Assembly (NCBI GenBank): GCA_017440045.1
Contig: JAFSIA010000052.1
Coordinates: 1 to 54,894 of the forward strand
DNA from: Lachnospiraceae bacterium
GTDB lineage: Bacteria > Bacillota > Clostridia > Lachnospirales > Lachnospiraceae
Reading direction: 5' to 3'
DNA length: 54,894 nt
Shown: positions 1 to 9,200 of the stretch, piece by piece
Layout: each line of letters opens with the position of its first letter
How positions within the stretch are numbered: the stretch's first letter is position 1
Translations under genes and position numbers: made by a program
Notes under the pieces: generated by a model
What the model was told of the DNA's origin: nothing
The model's database searches: none
What the model saw: only the letters and a program-made list of their open reading frames with translations

Positions 1-379
1 CCATTCTTGTATCAGCGTTTGCACCACAGAATGCATCTACTACGAATAATCTCTTGTTTGAGAGCTCCTTCACAGCGATATCCTTAAGTGTGTTCCAAAC
101 CTCTACTGACATTGGATGGTTGTCGTTCTTATACTCATCTGTTGTCCACCATACTGTATCCTTTGAATTCTCATCCATAACGATGTACTTATCTTTTGGT
201 GAACGACCTGTATAAATACCTGTCATAACATTAACAGCGCCAAGCTCTGTATTCTGGCCTACCTCATAACCTTCTAAGCCAGCCTTTGTCTCTTCCTCGA
301 ATAAAACTTCGAATGAAGGGTTGTAAACGATCTCAGTGCTACCTGTGATACCATACTTTTCCAAATTGATCTTTGACAT
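1..379 (-). CDS. pckA: Phosphoenolpyruvate carboxykinase (ATP), N-terminal part, cut by window edge
   Basis: Interconverts oxaloacetate plus ATP with phosphoenolpyruvate, CO2 and ADP in the cytoplasm. In fermentative gut Clostridia it often runs in the carboxylating direction; that direction is inference here. Only the first 126 residues lie in the window. They carry the family motif [15 protein letters not shown] with substrate-binding Arg59, and end at the [14 protein letters not shown] stretch typical of ATP-dependent PckA. The ATG at 379 has AGAGG about 9 nt upstream. The gene is divergent from the GH43 gene at 655. A promoter with an inverted repeat in its spacer lies just upstream (see the entry at 405-433). 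The identity is firm, although the nucleotide-binding core lies outside the window. Confidence 0.95.
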   Translation of the reverse strand, partial: MSKINLEKYGITGSTEIVYNPSFEVLFEEETKAGLEGYEVGQNTELGAVNVMTGIYTGRSPKDKYIVMDENSKDTVWWTTDEYKNDNHPMSVEVWNTLKDIAVKELSNKRLFVVDAFCGANADTRM

Positions 380-404
380 ATGTTCTTAACCTCTTTCTTT
401 ATAT

Positions 405-433
405 ATTTTAATTTATTTGTTAATAAATTACAA
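405..433 (-). promoter_or_regulatory. Predicted pckA promoter with an inverted repeat in its spacer
   Basis: On the minus strand TTGTAA (428-433) is followed after 17 nt by TAAAAT (405-410). A 9-bp inverted repeat TAATTTATT/AATAAATTA with a 4-nt gap occupies 409-430, between the boxes. On the plus strand the region reads TTGTTAA-N4-TTACAAA, which resembles the redox repressor Rex site TTGTTAA-N4-TTAACAA with two mismatches in the second half. The boxes are seen directly. A Rex or other repressor role is inference. Confidence 0.45.
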
Positions 434-526
434 AGTCACCTATGACATTATACAAGATACCAGTTCATTCCGTCAATATTTTAACAAAAAATTATAAGAT
501 TTTAATGTCATATTTTGTCCTAATAC

Positions 527-556
527 TTGCCCGAAAGCTCTACTCTATGATATACT
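527..556 (+). promoter_or_regulatory. Weak candidate promoter for the GH43 gene
   Basis: TTGCCC (527-532) and TATACT (551-556) are separated by 18 nt, about 100 nt upstream of the GH43 start. An alternative is TTGAGA-like sequence just downstream. The rest of 380-654 shows no RNA gene or further operator that I can support. Confidence 0.3.
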
Positions 557-654
557 TGAGAATAAGTTTAATATTTTAATGATACATTTTCTCAAATCAA
601 AGATTACATCTTTTATTTTTATAGGATAATGTTATCGGAAAGGCAGGTAAAATT

Positions 655-1599
655 ATGAATTCAGATTACAGACAGCCACTTGTATTACAGAGAGCTGATC
701 CATACGTTTACAAGCACACAGATGGATATTATTACTTTACAGCTTCTGTACCTTCATATGACTGTATAGAGCTTAGACGTGCTAAGCACTTAAATGACTT
801 ACAGGATGCTGAAACCTTCGTTGTATGGAGAAAGCATGATGACGGCGAGATGAGCCAGCATATTTGGGCTCCAGAGCTCCACTACCTTGATGGAAAGTGG
901 TTTATCTACTTCGCTGGTTCAAAGGTTGACGATATTTGGAGACTTCGTCCATATGTACTTGAATGTACAGGCCAGGACCCACTTCACGATCAGTGGATTG
1001 AGCACGGTATGATGCAGTGTGCTGATGATGACCCAAAGACATTTATCGATTTCTCACTTGATGCTACTATCTTTGAGAACAAAGGCAAGAGATATTACTG
1101 CTGGGCTGAGAAGACAGGCGGACAGTTCGCCGCTTCAAATCTCTATCTTGCAGAGATGGAATCTCCTACAAAGTTAAAGACTCCACAGTTTATGCTCACT
1201 ACTCCTGACTACGATTGGGAAAGAGTTGATTTCTGGGTAAATGAAGGACCAGCTGTTATAAAGAATAATGGAAAGATTTACATTACATTCTCAGCAAGTG
1301 CCACCGGCGCATGCTACTGTATGGGTATGATGGAGGCTGATGAAGATTCAGACTTACTCGACAGAAACTCATGGAAAAAATCAAGATATCCGGTACTTCA
1401 GACAGATTACGAAAAGAAAATTTATGGACCAGGTCACAACAGCTTCACTGTAGATGAAAATGGTAATCCACTTTGCATCTACCACGCAAGACCTTATGAG
1501 GAAATCGTTGGTGATCCACTTTACGACCCTAACCGTCACGCAATGGTTATGGAAGTTAAGTTTGATGCAGACGGCAGACCAGTGTTCAGCTTTGATTAA
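655..1599 (+). CDS. Intracellular GH43 family glycosidase (alpha-L-arabinofuranosidase or beta-xylosidase type)
   Basis: Five-bladed beta-propeller inverting glycosidase of family GH43. The expected catalytic triad is visible: general base Asp15 in RADP, pKa-modulating Asp136 in the FSLDATIF strand, and general acid Glu197 in VNEGPAV. A conserved GHNS motif sits near residue 260. At 314 residues it is a single-domain enzyme with no signal peptide, so it probably cleaves short imported arabino- or xylo-oligosaccharides in the cytoplasm. The exact linkage cannot be read from sequence. Given the GH127 enzyme and the endo-arabinanase-like lipoprotein in the same window, arabino-oligosaccharides are the likeliest substrate (inference). 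It is a monocistronic plus-strand gene with its own terminator. Confidence 0.85.
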   Translation: MNSDYRQPLVLQRADPYVYKHTDGYYYFTASVPSYDCIELRRAKHLNDLQDAETFVVWRKHDDGEMSQHIWAPELHYLDGKWFIYFAGSKVDDIWRLRPYVLECTGQDPLHDQWIEHGMMQCADDDPKTFIDFSLDATIFENKGKRYYCWAEKTGGQFAASNLYLAEMESPTKLKTPQFMLTTPDYDWERVDFWVNEGPAVIKNNGKIYITFSASATGACYCMGMMEADEDSDLLDRNSWKKSRYPVLQTDYEKKIYGPGHNSFTVDENGNPLCIYHARPYEEIVGDPLYDPNRHAMVMEVKFDADGRPVFSFD

Positions 1600-1619
1600 T
1601 GATTATACTAAATATTACA

Positions 1620-1655
1620 AAGACCTGTGGGGTTGTATCCCACAGGTCTTCTTTC
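1620..1655 (+). terminator. Rho-independent terminator after the GH43 gene
   Basis: A perfect 12-bp stem AAGACCTGTGGG/CCCACAGGTCTT (1620-1631 with 1639-1650) has a 7-nt loop and is followed by CTTTCATTT. It lies between convergent genes and could act weakly in both directions. Confidence 0.8.
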
Positions 1656-1709
1656 ATTTACTTCTAATTCTCTAAGCTAAATAAATCTTTTGCCACACTG
1701 ACCCTACCT

Positions 1710-2714
1710 TTAATATTCCGGTCTCATCAGACTTCCCTCTTTGAAGGTATACTCCGGTGTCACAAACGGATATTTTATTTCATCTATATAATACCATGGG
1801 TCATCCTCATGATTTGGATTCTTTAGTATATGGAATTCCTGGGCAGGCATAAATCCCTGTGCCAACAGGAATGCCTTGTTTCCATCTGCATCCTCACAGA
1901 CATCGACAATCATAGCCACATGTCCCGGGCTTCCTCCATATATAAACACGTCACCAATCTGAATCTCTGAAGGTTCAATGGCCTCACACTCTGATTTCAT
2001 AGAATAGCTGCCAGCATAGGCAAATACTATTCTCATATATTCCTGAAAAATCTCGTAAGAATCATTGTAATCCTTCTTCTTCGACCAATAGCTTCCGCTG
2101 TCGCTAAATACAATTCTATTTCCTTCACGCCACTTTGCATAATCAGCATAAAAACCATCTGTCAGATGGAATCCTATCTTTTCGTATTGATTTGTACTAA
2201 GATAATATTCTGCATACATTCTCATAACAGAATCTGCACAATGCTGTAAATCTCTAGCCTCCAACGGAAGAGCAAACACAGCCACATGGGCATCCTGATT
2301 TTCCTTCTCTGTTCCATCATATATGAGAACCTTAGCGCCATCTTCCTTCACCTGATAATTTCTTACAAACTCTCCAAGACTTCCATCTGTGACTTCAGTT
2401 CTCATATAACCTGATGGTGTATTGATACGTGTCATAAGCGTCATTCCATCAGGATTAATTATAGCCTCATTTTTCTTATGGTCAGAATTGTCATCTTTAT
2501 TATTACCAGACTGATTATCTCCAGCATCAGTTCCATTTTCACCGCCATTAGATGAACCCGTCTGTCCGTTTTCTACCATATTATAGGATTCATTAGATGT
2601 ACCGCTTTCACTTTCAATACCGTTATCTATTCCGGTAAATACATCAACAAGAGTTATGGCAATCAATATAGCCGCCACAACACTTATTCCTCCCATTATC
2701 ATCTTTTCTCTCAT
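1710..2714 (-). CDS. DUF4846 family membrane-anchored protein
   Basis: 334 residues. An N-terminal membrane anchor (about residues 5-27) is followed by a Ser/Asn/Gly/Asp-rich linker to about residue 85, then a globular domain matching DUF4846: ALPLEARDLQHCADS, the FHLTDGFYADYAKWREGNRI segment, and the C-terminal GDVFIYGGSPGHVAMIVDV block. The GDVF...GHVAMIVD pattern recalls NlpC/P60-type papain folds, but no enzymatic function is established and I assign none. The domain should face outside the membrane. It follows cdd by 30 nt and probably shares its transcript. The ATG at 2714 has GGAGGGG upstream. Confidence 0.75.
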   Translation of the reverse strand: MREKMIMGGISVVAAILIAITLVDVFTGIDNGIESESGTSNESYNMVENGQTGSSNGGENGTDAGDNQSGNNKDDNSDHKKNEAIINPDGMTLMTRINTPSGYMRTEVTDGSLGEFVRNYQVKEDGAKVLIYDGTEKENQDAHVAVFALPLEARDLQHCADSVMRMYAEYYLSTNQYEKIGFHLTDGFYADYAKWREGNRIVFSDSGSYWSKKKDYNDSYEIFQEYMRIVFAYAGSYSMKSECEAIEPSEIQIGDVFIYGGSPGHVAMIVDVCEDADGNKAFLLAQGFMPAQEFHILKNPNHEDDPWYYIDEIKYPFVTPEYTFKEGSLMRPEY

Positions 2715-2744
2715 CTATACATGCCCCTCCGTTCACTACGGTAC

Positions 2745-3122
2745 TTATAATGAAAATCCGTGTGGGAACAATTCGCTTAAATTTGTAACCACCATATTTC
2801 CAGCTTCATCTTCGTAAATAACTTCCAATTCCTTGTTAAATTCGGACATAAATTGTCTGCATATACCACAAGGCACCAAATTTCTTATAGAGCCTGCCAC
2901 AGCTATCTTTTTAAACTGTCGCTCACCCTCTGAAATCGCTTTTACAAATGCCGTTCTCTCAGCACATATTGTACCACCATATGAAGAATTTTCAACATTT
3001 ACACCTGTATATATTTTTTCGTTTCCCACTAAAAGCACAGCCCCCACCTGCACCTTTGAGTAAGGACTGTATGCCTTTTTTGAAACCTCTTTTGCTAATT
3101 TCAACATCTCTTCATTTGTCAT
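2745..3122 (-). CDS. cdd: Cytidine deaminase
   Basis: Deaminates cytidine and deoxycytidine to uridine and deoxyuridine in pyrimidine salvage. At 125 residues it is the usual size of the homotetrameric enzyme. The zinc-binding and catalytic signature is complete: C53-A-E55 (Glu55 the proton shuttle) and P-C85-G-I-C88. The substrate-binding FxxNVENSSYG-type segment is visible as VNVENSSYGG. It lies 51 nt downstream of trxB and 30 nt upstream of the DUF4846 gene, all on the same strand. Confidence 0.95.
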   Translation of the reverse strand: MTNEEMLKLAKEVSKKAYSPYSKVQVGAVLLVGNEKIYTGVNVENSSYGGTICAERTAFVKAISEGERQFKKIAVAGSIRNLVPCGICRQFMSEFNKELEVIYEDEAGNMVVTNLSELFPHGFSL

Positions 3123-3173
3123 ACGCCCTCTCCTTATATCCCTTACATAACTTTTATTCTTCTACGCTTATTC

Positions 3174-4088
3174 TTATAATAAGTTTAGATACTTTTCCAC
3201 TGATGCCACACAGTTTGCACCGTCAGCTACAGCTGTTATAACCTGTCTTAAATTCTTAGTTCTGGCATCTCCAGCCACAAATATTCCGGCCCTGCTTGTA
3301 ATGCCATCCTCCAGTGCCTTTATATATCCTTTCTCATCCATATCCACAAAACCATTTACAAACTCTGTATTCGGTTTCATACCCACAGCTATAAACACAC
3401 CGTCCACCTTTATTTTACAGGCTTCTTTACTCTTAACATTCAATACATCTATGTCTGTAACTTTTATCTCACCATTAATTGCTTCAACTACCGTGTCTTT
3501 GACAAATTCAATATTATCTGCAGCAAACACCTTATCCTGCAACGACTTTGCACCTCTAAGCTCATCTCTTCGATGTACAAGATACACCTTTGAAGCTATT
3601 TTTGATAGGTAGAGTGCATCTTCTAATGCCACGTCTCCACCACCAATCACTGCGACCTCCTTGCCCCTATAAAAGGCTCCGTCACATGTGGCGCAGTATG
3701 AAACGCCTTTTCCTGTATACTTATCCTCGCCTGTTACGTTAAGCTTGCTATGATTTGCTCCTGTTGCAAGGATAACTGTTTTAGTTAAAATATCATCTCC
3801 GCCAGATGTACTTAATCTATAACCTCCTGTTTCCTCAGCTATATTTGTGACCTCTACATCCTTAAACAAAACATCAAGCTTATCAGCATGTTCTCTGAAG
3901 CTCATAGCCATATCATAACCTGATATTCCGGAAAGTCCCAGATAATTGTCTACATCATCAGTATTTATTATTTGTCCTCCACTATATCCAGCCTTCTCAA
4001 TGACTACTGCATCAAGCATAGCCCTTTTAGCATATATCGCGGCACCTAATCCAGCAGGTCCACTTCCTACAATAACCACATCAAACAC
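3174..4088 (-). CDS. trxB: Thioredoxin reductase (NADPH, FAD)
   Basis: FAD flavoprotein that passes electrons from NADPH to thioredoxin. The 304 residues contain the FAD-binding GSGPAGLGAA motif (8-17), the redox-active CATCDG disulfide (Cys132/Cys135), the second dinucleotide motif GGGDVALEDA (about 149-158) and the C-terminal FVAGDART FAD motif. Translation starts with GTG at 4088, supported by GGAGGG 7-8 nt upstream; no ATG is as well placed. It is the first gene of a probable trxB-cdd-DUF4846 transcript, 59 nt after the EAL gene stop. Confidence 0.94.
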   Translation of the reverse strand: MFDVVIVGSGPAGLGAAIYAKRAMLDAVVIEKAGYSGGQIINTDDVDNYLGLSGISGYDMAMSFREHADKLDVLFKDVEVTNIAEETGGYRLSTSGGDDILTKTVILATGANHSKLNVTGEDKYTGKGVSYCATCDGAFYRGKEVAVIGGGDVALEDALYLSKIASKVYLVHRRDELRGAKSLQDKVFAADNIEFVKDTVVEAINGEIKVTDIDVLNVKSKEACKIKVDGVFIAVGMKPNTEFVNGFVDMDEKGYIKALEDGITSRAGIFVAGDARTKNLRQVITAVADGANCVASVEKYLNLL

Positions 4089-4147
4089 TGATTATCCCTC
4101 CAAAGCATTACAAATATAATAAATATTATGCCTGCTTGTTAAAGCTT

Positions 4148-6058
4148 TTATGACATCTTCTGCTTATTATTTTCAGCTATCAAAAACTGTACAAATTCTT
4201 CCTGTGGCAATGGTTTTGAAAAATAGTATCCCTGAATGTAATCAATACCAAGGTCTTTCATTGTTTCATACTGCTCAGGTGTCTCTATACCCTCTGATAC
4301 TATTTCAAGCTTCATACCCTTTATCATACTCATTGCTGCATCCATAACATACTGAGCCTTATCATTTTCAAAATAAGACTTTGTCATATCTCTGTCAAAC
4401 TTAACTATATCTACCGGCATCTCAGCTATATAGTTAAGATTTGACTGACCCGTTCCAAAATCATCAAGTGAGAACTCCACGCCGTAATCAATAAGGTCCT
4501 GCATATTTTTAATAAGCAAATTCTTACCTTCTATTGATGCAGACTCTGTAATTTCCAGATTGATTTTACTTGGGTCGACATTATACTTCTTCATTATTCT
4601 CTTATAGTCTGATGCCAGATGTCTATAACAGCACTGCACAACGGACAAATTAATCTCAACATAGTCCAGTCCTAATTCTTCAAAGGAATCACTGCTTATA
4701 AACTCACATACCTTCTCAAAAATAAGCTCACCCAACTTTATAATCATACCATTCTCTTCAGCAACACCTATAAACTTTGCAGGTGGCACAATAGTTCCCT
4801 CCTCGTCTCGGATACGAACAAGTGCTTCAGCTGATGTGAATCTTTTCTTATCGGTTGAATAAATCGGCTGATAATATATCTCTATTCTGCCGTTTGATAT
4901 AGCGTCCACAATAAGCGCTTCCACAACACTTTCGCTCACCATATCATCAAATATCTTTCTATCGATTGTAACAATTCGTCTTCTTAAATCATCATTATTA
5001 TTCTGTCTTGCATATCTTAATAGCTTCATAAATGAATATACATCATTTGTGAAGCTTCCATCTGGCACATAGAAGTACTCAGCCTTGGCATATATACTAT
5101 ATTCCTTGCCCCACTGCTCGTGTATCTCTGCATCTAGACGTTCTCTACCAGCTTTACCATGCTCATTATCATCAAATACAAGCATAATCTGATCATCCGA
5201 ATCACAAAATCTCATAGTTCCGGGCAGTTTGTTTAAAAATGCCACAAACTCTTCCTGTCTTTTTTTGTCAGCTTCAGACAAGTTACCTTCCTTCAGATCA
5301 GACAAATCTTCAACCACGATAAGATAAACAGAAAATTTCTTATTCTCTGCATACATTGTTTTGATATATTCCTCAAATCCCTTTTGATTAAAGAATCCCG
5401 TTCGTTTATCAATATATGAATCCGGATTTTCCAGCATCAAATATATTACAAATACACCTATGGCGCCTGCATAGCTTACAAGAAGAAGCCACTTAACAAA
5501 GAACTGTACCGCTGCTGCGACCACCCACAGCATAACCCACATAGTCACTGCATTTCTTCGTCTTGTATTCATATTATTCCAATTTTTAAATACAAGGTGA
5601 ATTATTTTCCACATACAATACAAGCATATTGCATATGTAACATAGTTTGCCGGTCCCTCAGAATATACATATCTTCCTTCATGTACCCACTCAATAGGAA
5701 CAATCATTATGATGACTTCAGCAATCATAAAAATACTTCCCTGACGTAGAGCCTTCTTTCTTCTTAATGCAGTTCTTGCATATATATCACAATAGATATA
5801 ATCCAATGTTGAATACGCTGTTGACACCAATGCTACCAAATATAACTTACAAATTATATCTACAAAGGTTTTCGAAAATAGATGACTGTTCGTAATAACA
5901 AAAACAGATAATATGTCAAGCACAATACATACTATCGCAAAAGCAATCATTATAAAAAAAGCCTTACTCGTCTTTAGCTTCAAAGGCTTAGTCGTCAATG
6001 AGAAATATAAAATTACGAACAGAATCAGCAATCCACAGCATTGCGCAATTATGTTCAT
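4148..6058 (-). CDS. Membrane EAL-domain c-di-GMP phosphodiesterase with degenerate GGDEF domain
   Basis: 636 residues. About six membrane helices fill residues 1-210, a GGDEF-fold domain about 215-345, and an EAL domain about 370-630. The cyclase signature is replaced by SDDQI near residue 287, so this half is unlikely to make c-di-GMP. The EAL half keeps its catalytic set: EAL (411-413), Asn470, Glu502/Glu505 in LEITES, Asp532-Asp533 in DDFGTG, Lys553, Glu589 in SEGIET and Gln609 in QGYYFSKPL. It should therefore hydrolyse c-di-GMP to pGpG under control of the membrane region. The ATG at 6058 has AGGTGG upstream. It is preceded by its own promoter and the GH127 terminator. Confidence 0.92.
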   Translation of the reverse strand: MNIIAQCCGLLILFVILYFSLTTKPLKLKTSKAFFIMIAFAIVCIVLDILSVFVITNSHLFSKTFVDIICKLYLVALVSTAYSTLDYIYCDIYARTALRRKKALRQGSIFMIAEVIIMIVPIEWVHEGRYVYSEGPANYVTYAICLYCMWKIIHLVFKNWNNMNTRRRNAVTMWVMLWVVAAAVQFFVKWLLLVSYAGAIGVFVIYLMLENPDSYIDKRTGFFNQKGFEEYIKTMYAENKKFSVYLIVVEDLSDLKEGNLSEADKKRQEEFVAFLNKLPGTMRFCDSDDQIMLVFDDNEHGKAGRERLDAEIHEQWGKEYSIYAKAEYFYVPDGSFTNDVYSFMKLLRYARQNNNDDLRRRIVTIDRKIFDDMVSESVVEALIVDAISNGRIEIYYQPIYSTDKKRFTSAEALVRIRDEEGTIVPPAKFIGVAEENGMIIKLGELIFEKVCEFISSDSFEELGLDYVEINLSVVQCCYRHLASDYKRIMKKYNVDPSKINLEITESASIEGKNLLIKNMQDLIDYGVEFSLDDFGTGQSNLNYIAEMPVDIVKFDRDMTKSYFENDKAQYVMDAAMSMIKGMKLEIVSEGIETPEQYETMKDLGIDYIQGYYFSKPLPQEEFVQFLIAENNKQKMS

Positions 6059-6112
6059 ATTATCACCACCTATCCACAGTTACTAAAAAGCACGAATCTT
6101 TTCATAGTAAAC

Positions 6113-6141
6113 ATTTTACCTTATATTGGCTTTTTTTTCAA
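6113..6141 (-). promoter_or_regulatory. Predicted promoter of the EAL gene
   Basis: Minus strand TTGAAA (6136-6141), 17-nt spacer, TAAAAT (6113-6118). The spacer ends in GG. The boxes and flanks closely match the promoter predicted for the GGDEF gene at 52564-52592. Confidence 0.6.
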
Positions 6142-6192
6142 CAAAAAAGAGCATATTCTAAATAAAAATCGCAATTATTTTACTATTATACC

Positions 6193-6218
6193 AAAAGAAA
6201 AGAGGCTTACGCCCCTTT
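6193..6218 (-). terminator. Terminator of the GH127 gene
   Basis: Minus-strand stem AAAGGGGC/GCCTCTTT (one G-U pair) with a GTAA loop at 6199-6218 is followed by TCTTTT. It starts 16 nt after the GH127 stop codon. Confidence 0.7.
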
Positions 6219-6233
6219 CCTTAAAATTTAAAG

Positions 6234-9200
6234 TTAGTTAGCTTTCTTGCTCTTCTTTTTCTTTAATACAACAAATGCACCTGCTGCTACAACTACTACT
6301 GCTACAACAATAATAACTATCGTCATTGTGTTACCACCTGGCTCTTCGCCCTTAACAAGAGAAAATGTGTATGTCTTTTCTGTCTCGTGATCCTCTGCAA
6401 CTACCTTTACAGTAACCTTTGTCTCTGCATCTGAAAGTGTGATTACCTGCTCCTTTGTATCATCTACAAGCTTGCCATCAATATAAAGAAGACCATAATC
6501 GTCAGTCAAGTCAAACTTTACGCTTACCTCTTTAAGAGTTTCATCTACATATGCTGTAATCTTATCACCATCAATTTTATCCTTAATACTGTCTCCAGCA
6601 ACTACAATATCATCAAATGATGTATTGCTATTATATGCCTTAACCATCTTTAAAATGTCAAAGATACCACCAGCATAACCTACCTTATCAGCAGCAAACT
6701 TAACTACAACACTTTCCTTACCCTTTGTAAGTTCTTCAGGAATCTCATATCTAGCCTCATAGAAATCAGCCGGATCTGTACCTTCGATTGTTACATCAGC
6801 TAAAAGTGTATCATCTACATAGATGCTGAATGTTCTTCCGGCATCACCACTGTAGTATTTAGCGATAAGGACATTCTTTCCATCTCCATCAACCTTCATT
6901 GTGTACTGGAAGTAGCCACCCTGTGCTGCATCTCTGTACATAAGACCGCCAAATGAGCCTGTTGCAGAGCTCTGTGACTGAAGACTGTGTGAGTTCTCAT
7001 ACTGGTCATTAGATACAGGAATCTCATCAATAATAGAAGCTTCAACTCTATTCTTATCCTTTGAGGAAATAAGTGCGCTGTCAGCAGCTTCACCATCAGC
7101 TGTCACAAGATAGAAATATATACCATATCTGTCTGTGTACTGCTCATAATGAGGTGTAAATACAAGCTCGCTGTCTGTTCCCTCTAATGTAAACTCCATC
7201 TTTCCTTCTGCTTTTACAACATTAGAAGCCACATTAGCAACCCAATCTTCCACTGTACCATCTACTACTGCAATATCTTCGTCAATAGTAATAAGCTTTG
7301 TAGGAACTGTTACGCTTACACCTGTTGTAGAGTTTACCATATCTTCTGTTCCAAGTGATGCACTGAGAACAACCGGACCATACTTAAATGCGATTACGTT
7401 ATCGCTATCTGGTAATGTGTAAGAAACCACTTCAATATCAAATGTTACAACAATTTTATCTCCATCATTCCATGGACCGGCAAGTGAAATAAGACCACCT
7501 GCTACTACCACCTCTGTAGCCTTACCATTCACAGTAACTGTAGGAGTGCCTACTGCCCACTCTGGAACTCTAATCTTAATACCTGCATCAGATGTGCCGC
7601 CATCAAGTGTTTTAACTGTAAGAGTTGTTGTGTTTACATTTGGAATATCTGTATCCTGTGTAAGCTGTATGTTCTTCTCATCCCATGTTACCGATGAGCT
7701 AAAGAACTGCATTACATAAATATCTTTATCATTGTGATAATATAAGCTGTCTCCAAGCTTTGAGAAGCTCTCCATACCTGAACCTGTACAGCACCAGAAG
7801 TTTGTCTCCGGAGTACTGTATACCTTGTAGAAACCAGTTGCCATTGGCTGGAAGTATGTTGTCATACCTGTCTCTGGGTTCTGTGAAGAAAGAATAGCAT
7901 TGATAAATGTTGTCTCATAGAAATCAGCATACTTTGCCTCACCTGTTATCTTATAAAGTTCTCTAGAAAGCTTGAGCATGTTGTATGTATTACATGTCTC
8001 ACAGTTGCAGTTTGTTCTCTCACCGTCAAGTATCTGTGACTTTCCAAAGTGCTCCCACTCACTGTTACCACCTGTAACATATGTGTGGTTATTTATAACT
8101 ATCTGCCAGAAATTCTCAGCTACCTGAAGGTAGTAATCTCTGTCCTCAGAATCTGTCAATGTAATATATCTGTTTAACGCACCAACAATCTTTGGAATTG
8201 TTGTATTTGCGTGTAAACCATCAAGAATATCATCACCATTATAAAGTGACTGGAAAAGCTTCATCTCGTCAAATGAATGAGCTGCCTTAGCATGATTCTC
8301 ATCACCTGTAATGCTATATAACTCATAGAGACAATCGTTCATTCCGCCGTACTCTACTGCCAATACTGTTAACTGTGTAGCCTCAGACCATGTGCTTGTT
8401 CTGCTGTATACCCAGTCACCAAGTCTCTTTGCCACTGTAAATGCATCTTCGTTTCCTGTTACCTTATATACATCAATAATACCTGCAAGTATCTTATGCA
8501 TTGTATACCAAGGAACCCATGTACCGGCTGTATTTCCTGCCTCGATTCTATCATAATGTGCCTCTGGAATGGCAGCTAAGTATCCGCTTTCAGCCTGATA
8601 CTCTAAAAGCTTTTCAGACATATAGTTAAGAATATCTAAAAGCTCGCTGTCACCTGTAGCCTCATAAGCCTGTGCAACAGCTGTAAGATAGTGGCCAAGT
8701 GTGTGACCCTTAATATCTGATGATTCCCAGCCTGCATAAAGCTCAGCATCTAAATCTGCATCTGCAATATCTGCAAAGCCTCTTAAAAGTCTGTCAGCCT
8801 CTAATGATTTCAAGTACTCAATCTCAAGCTTTGTAGCATTTACGAGATAGTCATCTATAAGCTCTATATCTGCCTTTGAGAAATCCTCTAATGTAGTGAA
8901 ATCTGTAATAGCTGGAACAGTAAGCTCAAATGTTTTTGTCTTTTCTTCACCACCAAACTTTAATGTTGCTGTAAGTGTAACTTTTGCATCAGCCTCTCCT
9001 AAAGCCGGTCTTGTAACAACACCTTCGTTAGAAAGAGCTGCTTCGTTTGTAGACGACCATGTAATCTCACTACCTGCTCCACCAACTGTAGGAAGTGCTA
9101 AATCATATTTTACAACAGATACCGGAAGTGTAAGATTTGCATAATCAGCATCAATTACTGATGAAGCATCAAACTCTTTACCATACTCTGTATATAAATC

